Assembly (NCBI GenBank): GCA_047638695.1
Contig: JBLINY010000045.1
Span: forward strand, 1 to 30,779
Direction of reading: 5' to 3'
Length of the DNA: 30,779 bases
From: JAHECQ01 sp047638695
GTDB lineage: Bacteria; Actinomycetota; Acidimicrobiia; Acidimicrobiales; SZUA-35
The translations under genes and the position numbers were made by a program. Positions 14,505 to 22,006 of this stretch are shown piece by piece (positions within the stretch are counted from its first letter, which is position 1; every line of letters begins with the position of its first letter). The notes beneath the pieces are model-generated. The model was not told the DNA's origin, did no database searches, and saw nothing but the letters and a program-made list of their open reading frames with translations.

Positions 14505-15776
14505 GGAGGACAAGAAGGCGGGGGAGGTGATCGAGCGGAGGGCGTTGGCTCGATCTTGCGGGCCGAGGTCAGTGATGTCGGCGACCCCGTATTCGGTGAC
14601 GACGATGTCGACGTGTGTTCCAGGCACCGTTGCCGGCGTCTCGGGCGACAGTTCGGCGACGATGCGTGAGACCTTGCCACCGGCAGCTGTGGCCGGCAGG
14701 GCAACGATGAACTTGCCATCGCCATCGACCGACGACGCGGCCGCGTTCGCGTAATCGGGAGCACCCCCGGGACCCGACACCACACGAGGCCCGACCCGTT
14801 CGCTGTTGATCGAGCCGTCGGCCGACACCTCGATGGCCGAATTGATACCTCGAAAGTGCGGGAGCGAACGGAGCACATCGAGTCCGTGGGTTTCCGCCAC
14901 CGTGATCATCACCACCTCGGGGTTGCGGTGGCAAAAGTCGAACAACGGCTTTGTCCCACCAATGAGGCCGGTCGCAATCTTTCCTGGATACGTGGGGTGG
15001 AACGACCCGGCCAGCGCCCCAGATGCATGGAGAGCGACAACGCCGTCGCTGATCATCCCACTGTGGATCGACAACCGCTTGTGGTTATGGAGGGCGTCGC
15101 AAACCACCTCGGGAAGGGCACCGAGGCCGAGCTGCAGCGTGGCTCCATCAGGGATGTGTTCAGCCACCAGCTGGCCAATGGTTCGCATGGCATCGTCGGG
15201 AGTCGGGCTGGGGAATTCGAGAAGCGCATGGTCGGCGTCGACCAGGAAGTCGAATGCCTCGGCCGGGAGTTCCCCCGCCCCGAATGTGTAGGGCATCTGA
15301 GGATTCACCTGAGCAATCACGGTCTGTGCTGAACCCATCGCCGCCAGCGGCGTAGAAACACTCACACCAAGGCTGTACAAACCCTCGGGTCCCGGGGGGC
15401 TTACATGGACGATGGCTGCGTCCAGGGGGTACTGCCCTCCCGGCGCCGTTAGCGGCGCCCACGAGCTGAGGGCCACCGCAGCAGTGGTCAATGCGCCGGC
15501 CTCAGCCATTGCCTTCACCGCCCCGCTGGGCTGCAAGGCGAGAAAGCGAAACGGCTCGTTGGGGTAGTCGAACACCGGCAATGGCGCGAGCAGAAAGTCG
15601 GCGACGAGCTCGAGGCTGGTCCAACGATCCCGTTCGGCCACCATTGCTTCGAGCAGCGTCAGAGGCACGGCTGAGCCACCGCAAACGAAGGCGCGCGTGC
15701 CGTCGCCAAGGGCGCCCAGTGCCTCCGACGATGAAACAGTCTTTCCGGCTCGGCCAAGCCGAAGAGTTGAGATCAT
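14502..15776 (-). CDS. Acetyl-CoA hydrolase / 4-hydroxybutyrate CoA-transferase family protein
   Basis: This 424-residue protein matches the family with two CoA-transferase domains. Landmarks are the N-terminal DGTRAFVCGGSAVPLTLLEAM, LQLGLGALPEVV at 215-225 and TEYGVADITDLG near the C-terminus. Members move CoA between acyl groups through a glutamyl-CoA intermediate. The segment that normally reads HSEM or HTEM reads HSGM here: Gly240 (codon GGG at 15059-15057) stands where the catalytic Glu is expected. The enzyme may therefore be a different activity or inactive as a transferase. ATG at 15776 is chosen because the family begins near here; the longer frame overlaps the divergent cyclase. Confidence 0.82.
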   Translation of the reverse strand: MISTLRLGRAGKTVSSSEALGALGDGTRAFVCGGSAVPLTLLEAMVAERDRWTSLELVADFLLAPLPVFDYPNEPFRFLALQPSGAVKAMAEAGALTTAAVALSSWAPLTAPGGQYPLDAAIVHVSPPGPEGLYSLGVSVSTPLAAMGSAQTVIAQVNPQMPYTFGAGELPAEAFDFLVDADHALLEFPSPTPDDAMRTIGQLVAEHIPDGATLQLGLGALPEVVCDALHNHKRLSIHSGMISDGVVALHASGALAGSFHPTYPGKIATGLIGGTKPLFDFCHRNPEVVMITVAETHGLDVLRSLPHFRGINSAIEVSADGSINSERVGPRVVSGPGGAPDYANAAASSVDGDGKFIVALPATAAGGKVSRIVAELSPETPATVPGTHVDIVVTEYGVADITDLGPQDRANALRSITSPAFLSS

Positions 15777-15822
15777 GAAGACCAGTTTCCCTCGGCTACG
15801 GCGTAGGAGCCAGGATACGGGA

Positions 15823-16767
15823 ATGGTGTCTTCTCCTGATCTTCCCGACTTCGACGATCTACCTGTGCTTGAAGGCCTCGGACTTCGCCACGCTTGGGGC
15901 GTCTTTGGTCCTGACGATGTGCTCGGCTCGATGAATATGGTGACCCCAGAACGAGTCGCAGCCGCGGCAGCACTGGTCTCCACGGGCGAACGAGTGTCGC
16001 TCGACCTACCCCTCAATCTCCCAAGCCCGCCGTTGTTCGGACGCCAGGCCTACGAGCATCACATTTTCCCGCTGAATCGCAACGAGATGGACGACCGCCT
16101 CGACAATTTCCATCCCCAGGGTTCGACCCAGTGGGATGCTCTCAATCACGTCCGCTGTCGCGAGCACGGTTTCTGGGGTGGGCGCACCGACAACCCCACC
16201 GACGGCCCAATGGGTCTCGGAATCGAGCAGTTCGCCGAACACGGCATCGCCGGGCGAGGGGTGCTGGTAAATGTTGCTGGCTGGATGAGCACCCAGGGTG
16301 ACTACGACGCGCTGCACCCTCGAGCCATCACCGTCGCCGACGTCGAGGCCACCCTCGAATGGCAAAGGGTCGAGCTGCAACCCGGTGACCTCCTGTGCAT
16401 TCGGTTCGGTTGGGAGGCCGCGTATCGGGCCCTCGACCAGGAGGCCCGGGTGGCCTATGCCGAAGGACCAACCTTCGCTGGACTCATTGGTAGCGAGGAC
16501 ATGGCCCGGTTCCTTTGGAACAACCATCCGGCATCGATCTGCTGTGATAATCCAGCTGTCGAAGTAGTGCCCGGCGATCCCGAAGTCGGATCGCTTCATC
16601 GGCGTCTGCTACCAACGCTCGGATTCGCCTTGGGCGAGATGTTTGCGTTCGAGGAGCTGGCGCAAACATGCGCCCGACTCGACCGCTCAACCTTCTTCTT
16701 CGTTGCTGCGCCAATGAAGGTGCCGGGCGCCCTCGGGTCACCCGGCAACGCCGTTGCGATCTTCTAA
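15823..16767 (+). CDS. Cyclase family protein (kynurenine formamidase-like hydrolase)
   Basis: This 314-residue metal-dependent hydrolase belongs to the cyclase/KynB superfamily, which opens amide, lactone or imide bonds. The metal motif is degenerate: FHPQGSTQWDALNHV (96-110) keeps Asp105 and His109, but Gln103 replaces the central His of the usual GTHxDxPxH. The ~310-residue length is larger than KynB (~210) and fits the bigger subfamily. The start is ATG at 15823, just before PDFDDLP; an upstream ATG at 15775 overlaps the ATG of the divergent CoA-transferase gene. A 13-bp hairpin follows the gene. A role in hydrolysing a cyclic intermediate of the surrounding pathway is inferred. Confidence 0.85.
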   Translation: MVSSPDLPDFDDLPVLEGLGLRHAWGVFGPDDVLGSMNMVTPERVAAAAALVSTGERVSLDLPLNLPSPPLFGRQAYEHHIFPLNRNEMDDRLDNFHPQGSTQWDALNHVRCREHGFWGGRTDNPTDGPMGLGIEQFAEHGIAGRGVLVNVAGWMSTQGDYDALHPRAITVADVEATLEWQRVELQPGDLLCIRFGWEAAYRALDQEARVAYAEGPTFAGLIGSEDMARFLWNNHPASICCDNPAVEVVPGDPEVGSLHRRLLPTLGFALGEMFAFEELAQTCARLDRSTFFFVAAPMKVPGALGSPGNAVAIF

Positions 16768-16787
16768 CTTCTGAACAGCGGGACCCC

Positions 16788-16815
16788 AAGGCTCTGGCCC
16801 AAGGGCCAGAGCCTT
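16788..16815. terminator. Strong bidirectional hairpin terminator
   Basis: AAGGCTCTGGCCC and GGGCCAGAGCCTT form a perfect 13-bp stem separated by AA. It lies between the convergent cyclase and deacylase genes. The symmetry would stop transcription from both sides; there is no long T-tract, as is common in GC-rich actinobacteria. Confidence 0.85.
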
Positions 16816-16827
16816 CGGTCGGGCCTG

Positions 16828-18534
16828 CTAGCCCTTGCCGTGACGCAGAAGGCGACCCGAGTAGACCTCGGTCTGCTGGTCGTCCTTGATCGTTTGTTCA
16901 CCGTTGATGATCACGGCGTGGTAGCCACTGGCTCGCTGGATTCGGCGCCATTCGCCACCGGGGAGATCCTCGACCACGTGATTGGGGCCGATCGAGAGAT
17001 TCTCTGGGTCGTACACCACGACATCGGCAGGACCATCTGTCTTGAGGACACCCCGATCTTGGAAACCGGCGAGCTGGCCTGGAAGACCAGAGAGGCGACG
17101 GTGCGCATCCTCGTAAGTGATCCACTCCTTGTCGCGCACCTGGTGGGCCAGGGTCTCGGTGGGGTAGCGGCCGGCGGTGAGGAACTTGGTGTGCGCTCCA
17201 CCATCGGACACCCCAAACAACATGTGCGGGTACTGAACGACCTCCTTGAGAAGATCGGAGTTGCCCTGCGGCGGTGCGGTGAAGAAGGCAGTTTTCAAAT
17301 CGTCGGCCACAGCGATATCGAGCATGGCGTCAACAACGTGCTTGTCAGTGAGATCAGCGACTTGCTGCACGGACATTTCGCGAAACTGTTCGGTTTCCTG
17401 AGTGCGAGGAGCGAGCACGGTGACGGCTCCCAGAGACGCGGTGGCGATGCTCGGCAGGTTGTCCTTCAACCCCTGGCGACGGGCTGGATCGCCCAACTTG
17501 TGCTTCCGTTCCTCGACCGTGCCCAGCGTCGCTTCCATCCAGGCTTCGGAATCGTCGTAGAGATTCCAGTCCTCGAAGGTGAAGGTGAAGCCGGCATCGG
17601 TGGTCGCTCCCTGGCCATAGACCGGGATGCCGCGTTCACGGCAACGCTCGAGCCACTCGATGCCCCGACGGTGCACGTGGGGCCGATCTTCGAATGCCTG
17701 GATGACGTTGTGTAGTAGTGGTCGGCCTGACAGCGAAGCGATCTCTTCGAGGTGGGCCATGTCGTGCTTGACATCATCGGTCGTGAGCGTCAGCTGCTGC
17801 ACGCCCTGATTGCGAGCCGCCAAAACCCGGGCGAAGACCCGAGCGGTCTCGTCGTTCATCATGTCGGTCGGCATGGGTGTGCCGTCCCAGTCGCGTTGCA
17901 CCGCTGCGGGCCCGGTTGGGGGTAGCCGCTGTGCCGACCAACCGCAGCCGCCGGCGTCCATCGACTCGTGCAGCATCTTGGACAGACGAGCGTGCTCGTC
18001 GTCGGTGGGTAAGCGCCCCGCCTTGGCATCGTCGAGGCCGAGGACATCGACCAGCATGGGGCCGACCGGCACGTAAGGCAGGATGTTCATTGCCTTCGGG
18101 GTGCGATCGAGACTGTCGAGATACTCGGGGAACGAAACCCAGTCCCAGGGCATGCCTTCCTTCATCGAGTCATAGGGAATGGCCTCGACCCGCGTCATCG
18201 ACTTCATCGCGTACTCACGCATGTCCGGGGCAACGGGAGCGAAGCCAAAGCCACAGTTGCCGATCGCTACCGAGGTAATGCCGTGCCAGCCGGACAGCGT
18301 GCAGTAGGGGTCCCAGAAGATTTGGGCGTCATAGTGGGTGTGGAGATCGATGAAGCCGGGAGCCACGTGCAGGCCGGTGGCATCGATCACCTTGGCCGCA
18401 TCATTTGTATCGACACGCCCCATGGCGGTGACGTTGCCATTCTTGATACCGACATCGCCGCGGACACGGGGAGCACCCGTGCCGTCAAAGATCATTCCGT
18501 CCTTGATGACGATGTCGAACGTGTGGTCAGTCAT
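16828..18534 (-). CDS. N-acyl-D-amino-acid deacylase family amidohydrolase
   Basis: This 568-residue amidohydrolase hydrolyses an amide or related C-N bond; D-aminoacylases remove the acyl group from N-acyl-D-amino acids. The metal site motif is HTHYDAQ (His65, His67), the bridging Cys is in GNCGFGFAPV (Cys94), and the catalytic Asp is in VSDGGAHTKF. The start DIVIKDGMIFDGTG is typical. ATG at 18534 has AAGGGG upstream. It follows the alpha/beta hydrolase gene by 77 nt on the same strand. The true substrate may be a hydantoin, dihydropyrimidine or acyl amide; the family is certain, the substrate is not. Confidence 0.9.
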   Translation of the reverse strand: MTDHTFDIVIKDGMIFDGTGAPRVRGDVGIKNGNVTAMGRVDTNDAAKVIDATGLHVAPGFIDLHTHYDAQIFWDPYCTLSGWHGITSVAIGNCGFGFAPVAPDMREYAMKSMTRVEAIPYDSMKEGMPWDWVSFPEYLDSLDRTPKAMNILPYVPVGPMLVDVLGLDDAKAGRLPTDDEHARLSKMLHESMDAGGCGWSAQRLPPTGPAAVQRDWDGTPMPTDMMNDETARVFARVLAARNQGVQQLTLTTDDVKHDMAHLEEIASLSGRPLLHNVIQAFEDRPHVHRRGIEWLERCRERGIPVYGQGATTDAGFTFTFEDWNLYDDSEAWMEATLGTVEERKHKLGDPARRQGLKDNLPSIATASLGAVTVLAPRTQETEQFREMSVQQVADLTDKHVVDAMLDIAVADDLKTAFFTAPPQGNSDLLKEVVQYPHMLFGVSDGGAHTKFLTAGRYPTETLAHQVRDKEWITYEDAHRRLSGLPGQLAGFQDRGVLKTDGPADVVVYDPENLSIGPNHVVEDLPGGEWRRIQRASGYHAVIINGEQTIKDDQQTEVYSGRLLRHGKG

Positions 18535-18611
18535 AGCTCGTCCCCTTATTGGCGCGGTCTTCGGAGACAACACTAGTTCGCCCTCAGGTCACAGAGCGAT
18601 CTCAGGATCGT

Positions 18612-19313
18612 TCAGTCCAGTGCGAGCAAGATGTCAGCGATTTCCTGCGGGTGGGTAAACGACACCATGTGGTGTGTCGCTATCTCGTGGTAGCTCCAGG
18701 ACTCCGAAGCCTTGGCGGTATTGGCCGCCTGCCAAAAGAACGAGTCGGCGGGCTCATCGGGGTCGGCGGTTGCCTTGATGTAGCTGCGGCTGAATGGAAA
18801 GGACTCGAGCGCTTGACCGAGCCGCACCGCTTCGTTGAACGTTCCCACCGGCTGCAACGATCGGCGGGCCTCACTCCATGCCTGCTCATCAGGATCGGCT
18901 AGCTGCCGCGGCCTTGGTGGCACCAACCAATCGGGAGCCAGGGTGAGGGAACGATCGGTGCTACCCGCCAAGCGATCCATCACACTCTCGCCGTCTGTCG
19001 GCACAAAGGCATCGAGGTACACCAGGTGCTTCACCCGATCGGCGATGTGATCGAGCGCACCTGTAACGACCATGCCACCGTAGGAAAATCCGAGCAGGAC
19101 GATGTCGGTGAGGTCCTCGTACAGAACCGTATTCACGACATCGGTGATGTGCGTGGTGAGGGTGATCTGCGGCGACGTCAGATGCGAACGTTCGCCAATA
19201 CCGGTAAGGCTTGGCGTGAACACCTCATGACCGGCTTGCCACAAAAGCGGCCGGACCTTGCGGAACCCATAGGAGCCACCCCAGGCTCCGTGAACGAGGA
19301 CATAGCTGGTCAT
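18612..19313 (-). CDS. Alpha/beta-fold hydrolase
   Basis: This 233-residue hydrolase is of the salicylate-esterase / AB_hydrolase_6 type. The oxyanion region is VLVHGAWGGSYGF (5-17), the nucleophile is Ser77 in GFSYGG, and the acid is probably Asp101 or a later residue. The catalytic His is in ATHHMVSFTHP near the C-terminus. ATG at 19313 has AAGGAG six bases upstream, which decides the start over a longer frame. It hydrolyses an ester or related bond and is probably co-transcribed with the downstream deacylase. Confidence 0.88.
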   Translation of the reverse strand: MTSYVLVHGAWGGSYGFRKVRPLLWQAGHEVFTPSLTGIGERSHLTSPQITLTTHITDVVNTVLYEDLTDIVLLGFSYGGMVVTGALDHIADRVKHLVYLDAFVPTDGESVMDRLAGSTDRSLTLAPDWLVPPRPRQLADPDEQAWSEARRSLQPVGTFNEAVRLGQALESFPFSRSYIKATADPDEPADSFFWQAANTAKASESWSYHEIATHHMVSFTHPQEIADILLALD

Positions 19314-19432
19314 GATGAACTCCTTGGATTGTGCACGTGACACCGCTCAGCCGGAAACGGCTTCAAGCCCGAAGCTACTGTGACCACCAGCAAGATCAGA
19401 ACTGAACACGACGCTTCAACGGAGGGACCCGG

Positions 19433-19759
19433 ATGCGTGAACACCAGGATCGACACCAGCCAATCGATGCCCGTGCGACACAGGCCGACTCAGCCGTGCC
19501 GCCCCCACCTGATGAGATGTCCAAAATGACGGCCGTTGTTGGCCGAACACTCGTGCCGGAGCACGTTCAGATGAGAGGTCGGCTGCTGAAGGCTGTGGCC
19601 GCCTTCGGCCTGTTCGTGCTCGTCATCGTCGTGATTTCGATAGCTAGCGATGTCGGATTCGCCACCATCGCTCCGGTCGTGATTCCCGCGATGTTCGTGC
19701 TGGTACCCCTGCTAGCCATCTTCCTTCCTCTTTGGATCGGAAGCCGCCGCTATCAGTGA
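19433..19759 (+). CDS. Small membrane protein, two predicted TM helices
   Basis: This 108-residue protein was not recognised. It has a hydrophilic, Pro-rich N-terminus (~1-45) and two hydrophobic segments, KAVAAFGLFVLVIVVISIA (~52-70) and IAPVVIPAMFVLVPLLAIFLPLW (~78-101), and ends with a positive tail. GGAGGG sits six bases before the ATG, which supports translation. It diverges from the alpha/beta hydrolase gene, and its last bases face the convergent SRPBCC gene. No function is proposed. Confidence 0.7.
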   Translation: MREHQDRHQPIDARATQADSAVPPPPDEMSKMTAVVGRTLVPEHVQMRGRLLKAVAAFGLFVLVIVVISIASDVGFATIAPVVIPAMFVLVPLLAIFLPLWIGSRRYQ

Positions 19760-19770
19760 TTGGCGCTAGC

Positions 19771-20253
19771 TCAGGCCTCGGCAGCTGCCTTCATGGCGGC
19801 CATTGTCTTGCCAAGGCTTTCGACCGCGTTGGCTTTGCGCTTCTGTACCTCAGCGTCGCCATTTTCGATCATGATGGGGGAGAGGTTCCGAAGTTCCCAG
19901 TGCTCGGTGAGGTTCGTGCCCTCACCCTCGGCGGCGAGGCGGTAGCCCCACTGCACGAAGTTGAGCGCTGAACCGCCGGTGACGAAGGCGAAGGCTTTCT
20001 CTTCTTCACGCTCGACGATCTCGACCAACGCCTTCCATTCGACATCATCGCGGCGGTTGATCCCAACGAACTCATCGCCGACCTCACCCGTGCAGACATC
20101 GCCGTTCTCGCGTTTGCGCCAATAGCCGCCGGCGTTCTCGGAGCTCCACTCGCCGTAGCGCTCCATAGAGGTGACCAGATCCCACACCTTCGCCGGCGGG
20201 GCGTCGATGTAGATCGTCTCTTCGTGACTGTGAATGGGACCATCGCTGCTCAT
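19771..20253 (-). CDS. SRPBCC family (polyketide cyclase/START-like) protein
   Basis: This 160-residue protein has the helix-grip fold that binds hydrophobic ligands. The family signature is the start of the domain: IHSHEETIYIDAPPAKVWDLVTSMERYGEWS. A central block, FAFVTGGSALNFVQWGYRL, and the C-terminal helix VQKRKANAVESLGKTMAAM complete it. Members serve as cyclases, ligand binders or stress proteins; this one cannot be placed. It follows the nitroreductase by 21 nt and is probably in its operon, so a role with that gene is likely. Confidence 0.85.
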   Translation of the reverse strand: MSSDGPIHSHEETIYIDAPPAKVWDLVTSMERYGEWSSENAGGYWRKRENGDVCTGEVGDEFVGINRRDDVEWKALVEIVEREEEKAFAFVTGGSALNFVQWGYRLAAEGEGTNLTEHWELRNLSPIMIENGDAEVQKRKANAVESLGKTMAAMKAAAEA

Positions 20254-20274
20254 GGCCTCATCTTCGCGCTGACC

Positions 20275-20937
20275 TCAGCTGCCCGTCCAAGGGGTGCCGA
20301 AGGCATCGTCGTAGGCGAGAGAGGCCGGGGGTTGACGGGTTATCGGGCCATGGCCCTTTCCGACGGGATAGCCAATGGGCACCATGGCCAGCGTCGCCCA
20401 GTCGGCGGGAATATCGAGAGCCTCCTGGACCTCGGGCTCCCGTAGGCAGTGGAGCGTCGTGAGAGTGCACCCAAGACCTTCGGCGACGCAGGCCAACATG
20501 GTGTTCTGTACCGCGGTGTAGACCGAAGCTCCGCCGATCATGCTGACCCGGTCGAGCTTGATGTCGGTGATGGCCATGTTCTTGGGGTCGGCGATGAACA
20601 TCAGGATGACGGGGGAGTCGGCCAGGTTCTCGGCGAGGTAGTCGCCCGCTGCCAGTGTGCGGCCCAGCTTCTCGGTGTCAGCGCCCAAGGGCAGGTTGGC
20701 ATGTCGCTCGCGCCCGCCAGCGCTGTACCGAGCCCACTCAGGCTCATAGACGTCTTGCAGCTTGCGCTTGCGCCCGGGATCGCGGACCACCACGACTCGC
20801 CATGGTTGCACGTTGCCGCCAGTAGGCGCCCAACAGGCAGCCTGAAGCACTCGTTCGAGCACATCACCGGGAATCGGGTCGGGGCGGAGGCGTCGAACAG
20901 CACGCAGAGTGCTCATCGTTTCGTACAAATCAGTCAT
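20275..20937 (-). CDS. Nitroreductase family protein
   Basis: This 220-residue FMN oxidoreductase shows the family's N-terminal MSTLRAVRRLRPDPIP, where the Arg contacts the FMN phosphate, then AACWAPTGGNVQPW and the C-terminal GYPVGKGHGP. Family members reduce nitro groups, quinones or enones with NAD(P)H and act as dimers. ATG at 20937 has AGGAG eight bases upstream, which favours it over the longer frame. It lies 78 nt after a PhyH dioxygenase and 21 nt before a SRPBCC gene, all on the minus strand. Confidence 0.92.
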   Translation of the reverse strand: MTDLYETMSTLRAVRRLRPDPIPGDVLERVLQAACWAPTGGNVQPWRVVVVRDPGRKRKLQDVYEPEWARYSAGGRERHANLPLGADTEKLGRTLAAGDYLAENLADSPVILMFIADPKNMAITDIKLDRVSMIGGASVYTAVQNTMLACVAEGLGCTLTTLHCLREPEVQEALDIPADWATLAMVPIGYPVGKGHGPITRQPPASLAYDDAFGTPWTGS

Positions 20938-21015
20938 TGGTGTTCTCCTAGGAACGTAGGCGCGTCGTGGCGAGTGCCCGTGCCGCAGTGAATAGCGTGT
21001 TGGCAGAGCCAACAG

Positions 21016-21888
21016 TTAGACGGTGCCGCCGAGCGTCTCCTGTTGGCTCCCTTTTCGAGGACTCCGCCCAAGGGCAACCTCGGGCGGGAGAATGTCGGTC
21101 GCCTCGTGGGGTGCAGCAGGGTCGGAGTAGTAGCCAAGCGCATAGTTCCCCATGGTGTACCCCATGAGCTCTTGCAGCTCGGGGTCGAGATCTTTGGCTA
21201 TGTCGGGTGGGCACGACAGGTATTGGTTCTCTTCGGTGCGGAGCCAGCCGAGGCAGTAGGTGATGTTCATGCCAGCCCGATCGTTCAGCGAACGGTTCTC
21301 GCCGCCACCGTGGATCACCGAACCGGTGTACAGCAAGACCGAGCCCGCCGGCATCTGTGCCTGGGTCTTCTCCGCATCGGTTGGCCTGCGATCGTCGTCC
21401 CAGAGGTGGCTGCCAGGGACAACTCGAGTCGCGCCGTTCTCGTCGGTGAAGTCGTCGAGTGCCCACATCGTATTGAATTGCGGCTCGATCGAGCGGGGAA
21501 TGTAGCCGCCCCAGGCCAGCCGATCGCGGTGCAGCGGTTGCTTTCCTTGACCGGTCTGAAGACGTATCACCTGGGTGAGGTGTAGCTGGATCTTGTTGGT
21601 GAAGGGCTCGAGAAACTGGGTGGCCAGTTCAACGACCGTTGGATGGATGACGATGTCGCGGCTGGCAATACAGCGAGCCACGAGGGCACCGGTTCGGCTG
21701 GTGCGTCGACCGGTGAAGTCATCTCGTCCAAAGGGTGTCGCCGCGATGAACGGCTCGAGTTCGTCGTTCAGAGCGGTAAGGGCGGCGGTATCGAGCACAT
21801 TCGTGAGAATGGCAGCACCATCCTGGGCGATGGCTCGTAGGACACTGGCAGGATCCGTTCCGGCGGCAAAGCTCTGTAAGTCAACCAC
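21016..21888 (-). CDS. Phytanoyl-CoA dioxygenase (PhyH) family protein
   Basis: This 290-residue Fe(II)/2-oxoglutarate oxygenase hydroxylates an unactivated carbon, as in phytanoyl-CoA or ectoine. The iron ligands are His120 and Asp122 (QPLHRDRLAWGG) and His193 (SVIHGGGENRS), and the 2-oxoglutarate Arg is Arg204 (DRAG). The length fits the family. GTG at 21888 is the start, with a -10 TAGGGT ending six bases before it. It opens the minus-strand run with the nitroreductase and SRPBCC genes. The substrate is not deducible. Confidence 0.9.
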   Translation of the reverse strand: MVDLQSFAAGTDPASVLRAIAQDGAAILTNVLDTAALTALNDELEPFIAATPFGRDDFTGRRTSRTGALVARCIASRDIVIHPTVVELATQFLEPFTNKIQLHLTQVIRLQTGQGKQPLHRDRLAWGGYIPRSIEPQFNTMWALDDFTDENGATRVVPGSHLWDDDRRPTDAEKTQAQMPAGSVLLYTGSVIHGGGENRSLNDRAGMNITYCLGWLRTEENQYLSCPPDIAKDLDPELQELMGYTMGNYALGYYSDPAAPHEATDILPPEVALGRSPRKGSQQETLGGTV

Positions 21889-21894
21889 GACGTC

Positions 21895-21923
21895 ACCCTA
21901 GAGGCTTGGCCCGGCCGGAGTCA
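21895..21923 (-). promoter_or_regulatory. Leaderless promoter for the PhyH gene
   Basis: On the minus strand a -35 like TGACTC (21923-21918), a 17-nt spacer and -10 TAGGGT (21900-21895) end six bases before the GTG at 21888. This is the best-formed promoter seen on this strand. The gene has no Shine-Dalgarno sequence. Confidence 0.55.
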
Positions 21924-21977
21924 TGGCTGCGGCATCACTCGAGGTGACTGCCCAGCCCGGTCTGACCACTGCCTCGG

Positions 21978-21983
21978 TAGGGT
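21978..21983 (+). promoter_or_regulatory. -10 box before the DEAD-box gene
   Basis: TAGGGT lies 23 bases before the ATG at 22007. A transcript starting about seven bases later would have a short leader with GAAGG (22000-22004) as ribosome binding site. The hexamer equals that of the divergent PhyH promoter. Confidence 0.4.
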
Positions 21984-22006
21984 GACCTGTTCCCCTTCTG
22001 AAGGCG

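Noticed and set aside
14502..16016. Longer CoA-transferase from 16016
   Set aside because: The extra 80 residues overlap the cyclase coding region and lack family similarity; the conserved protein starts at 15776.
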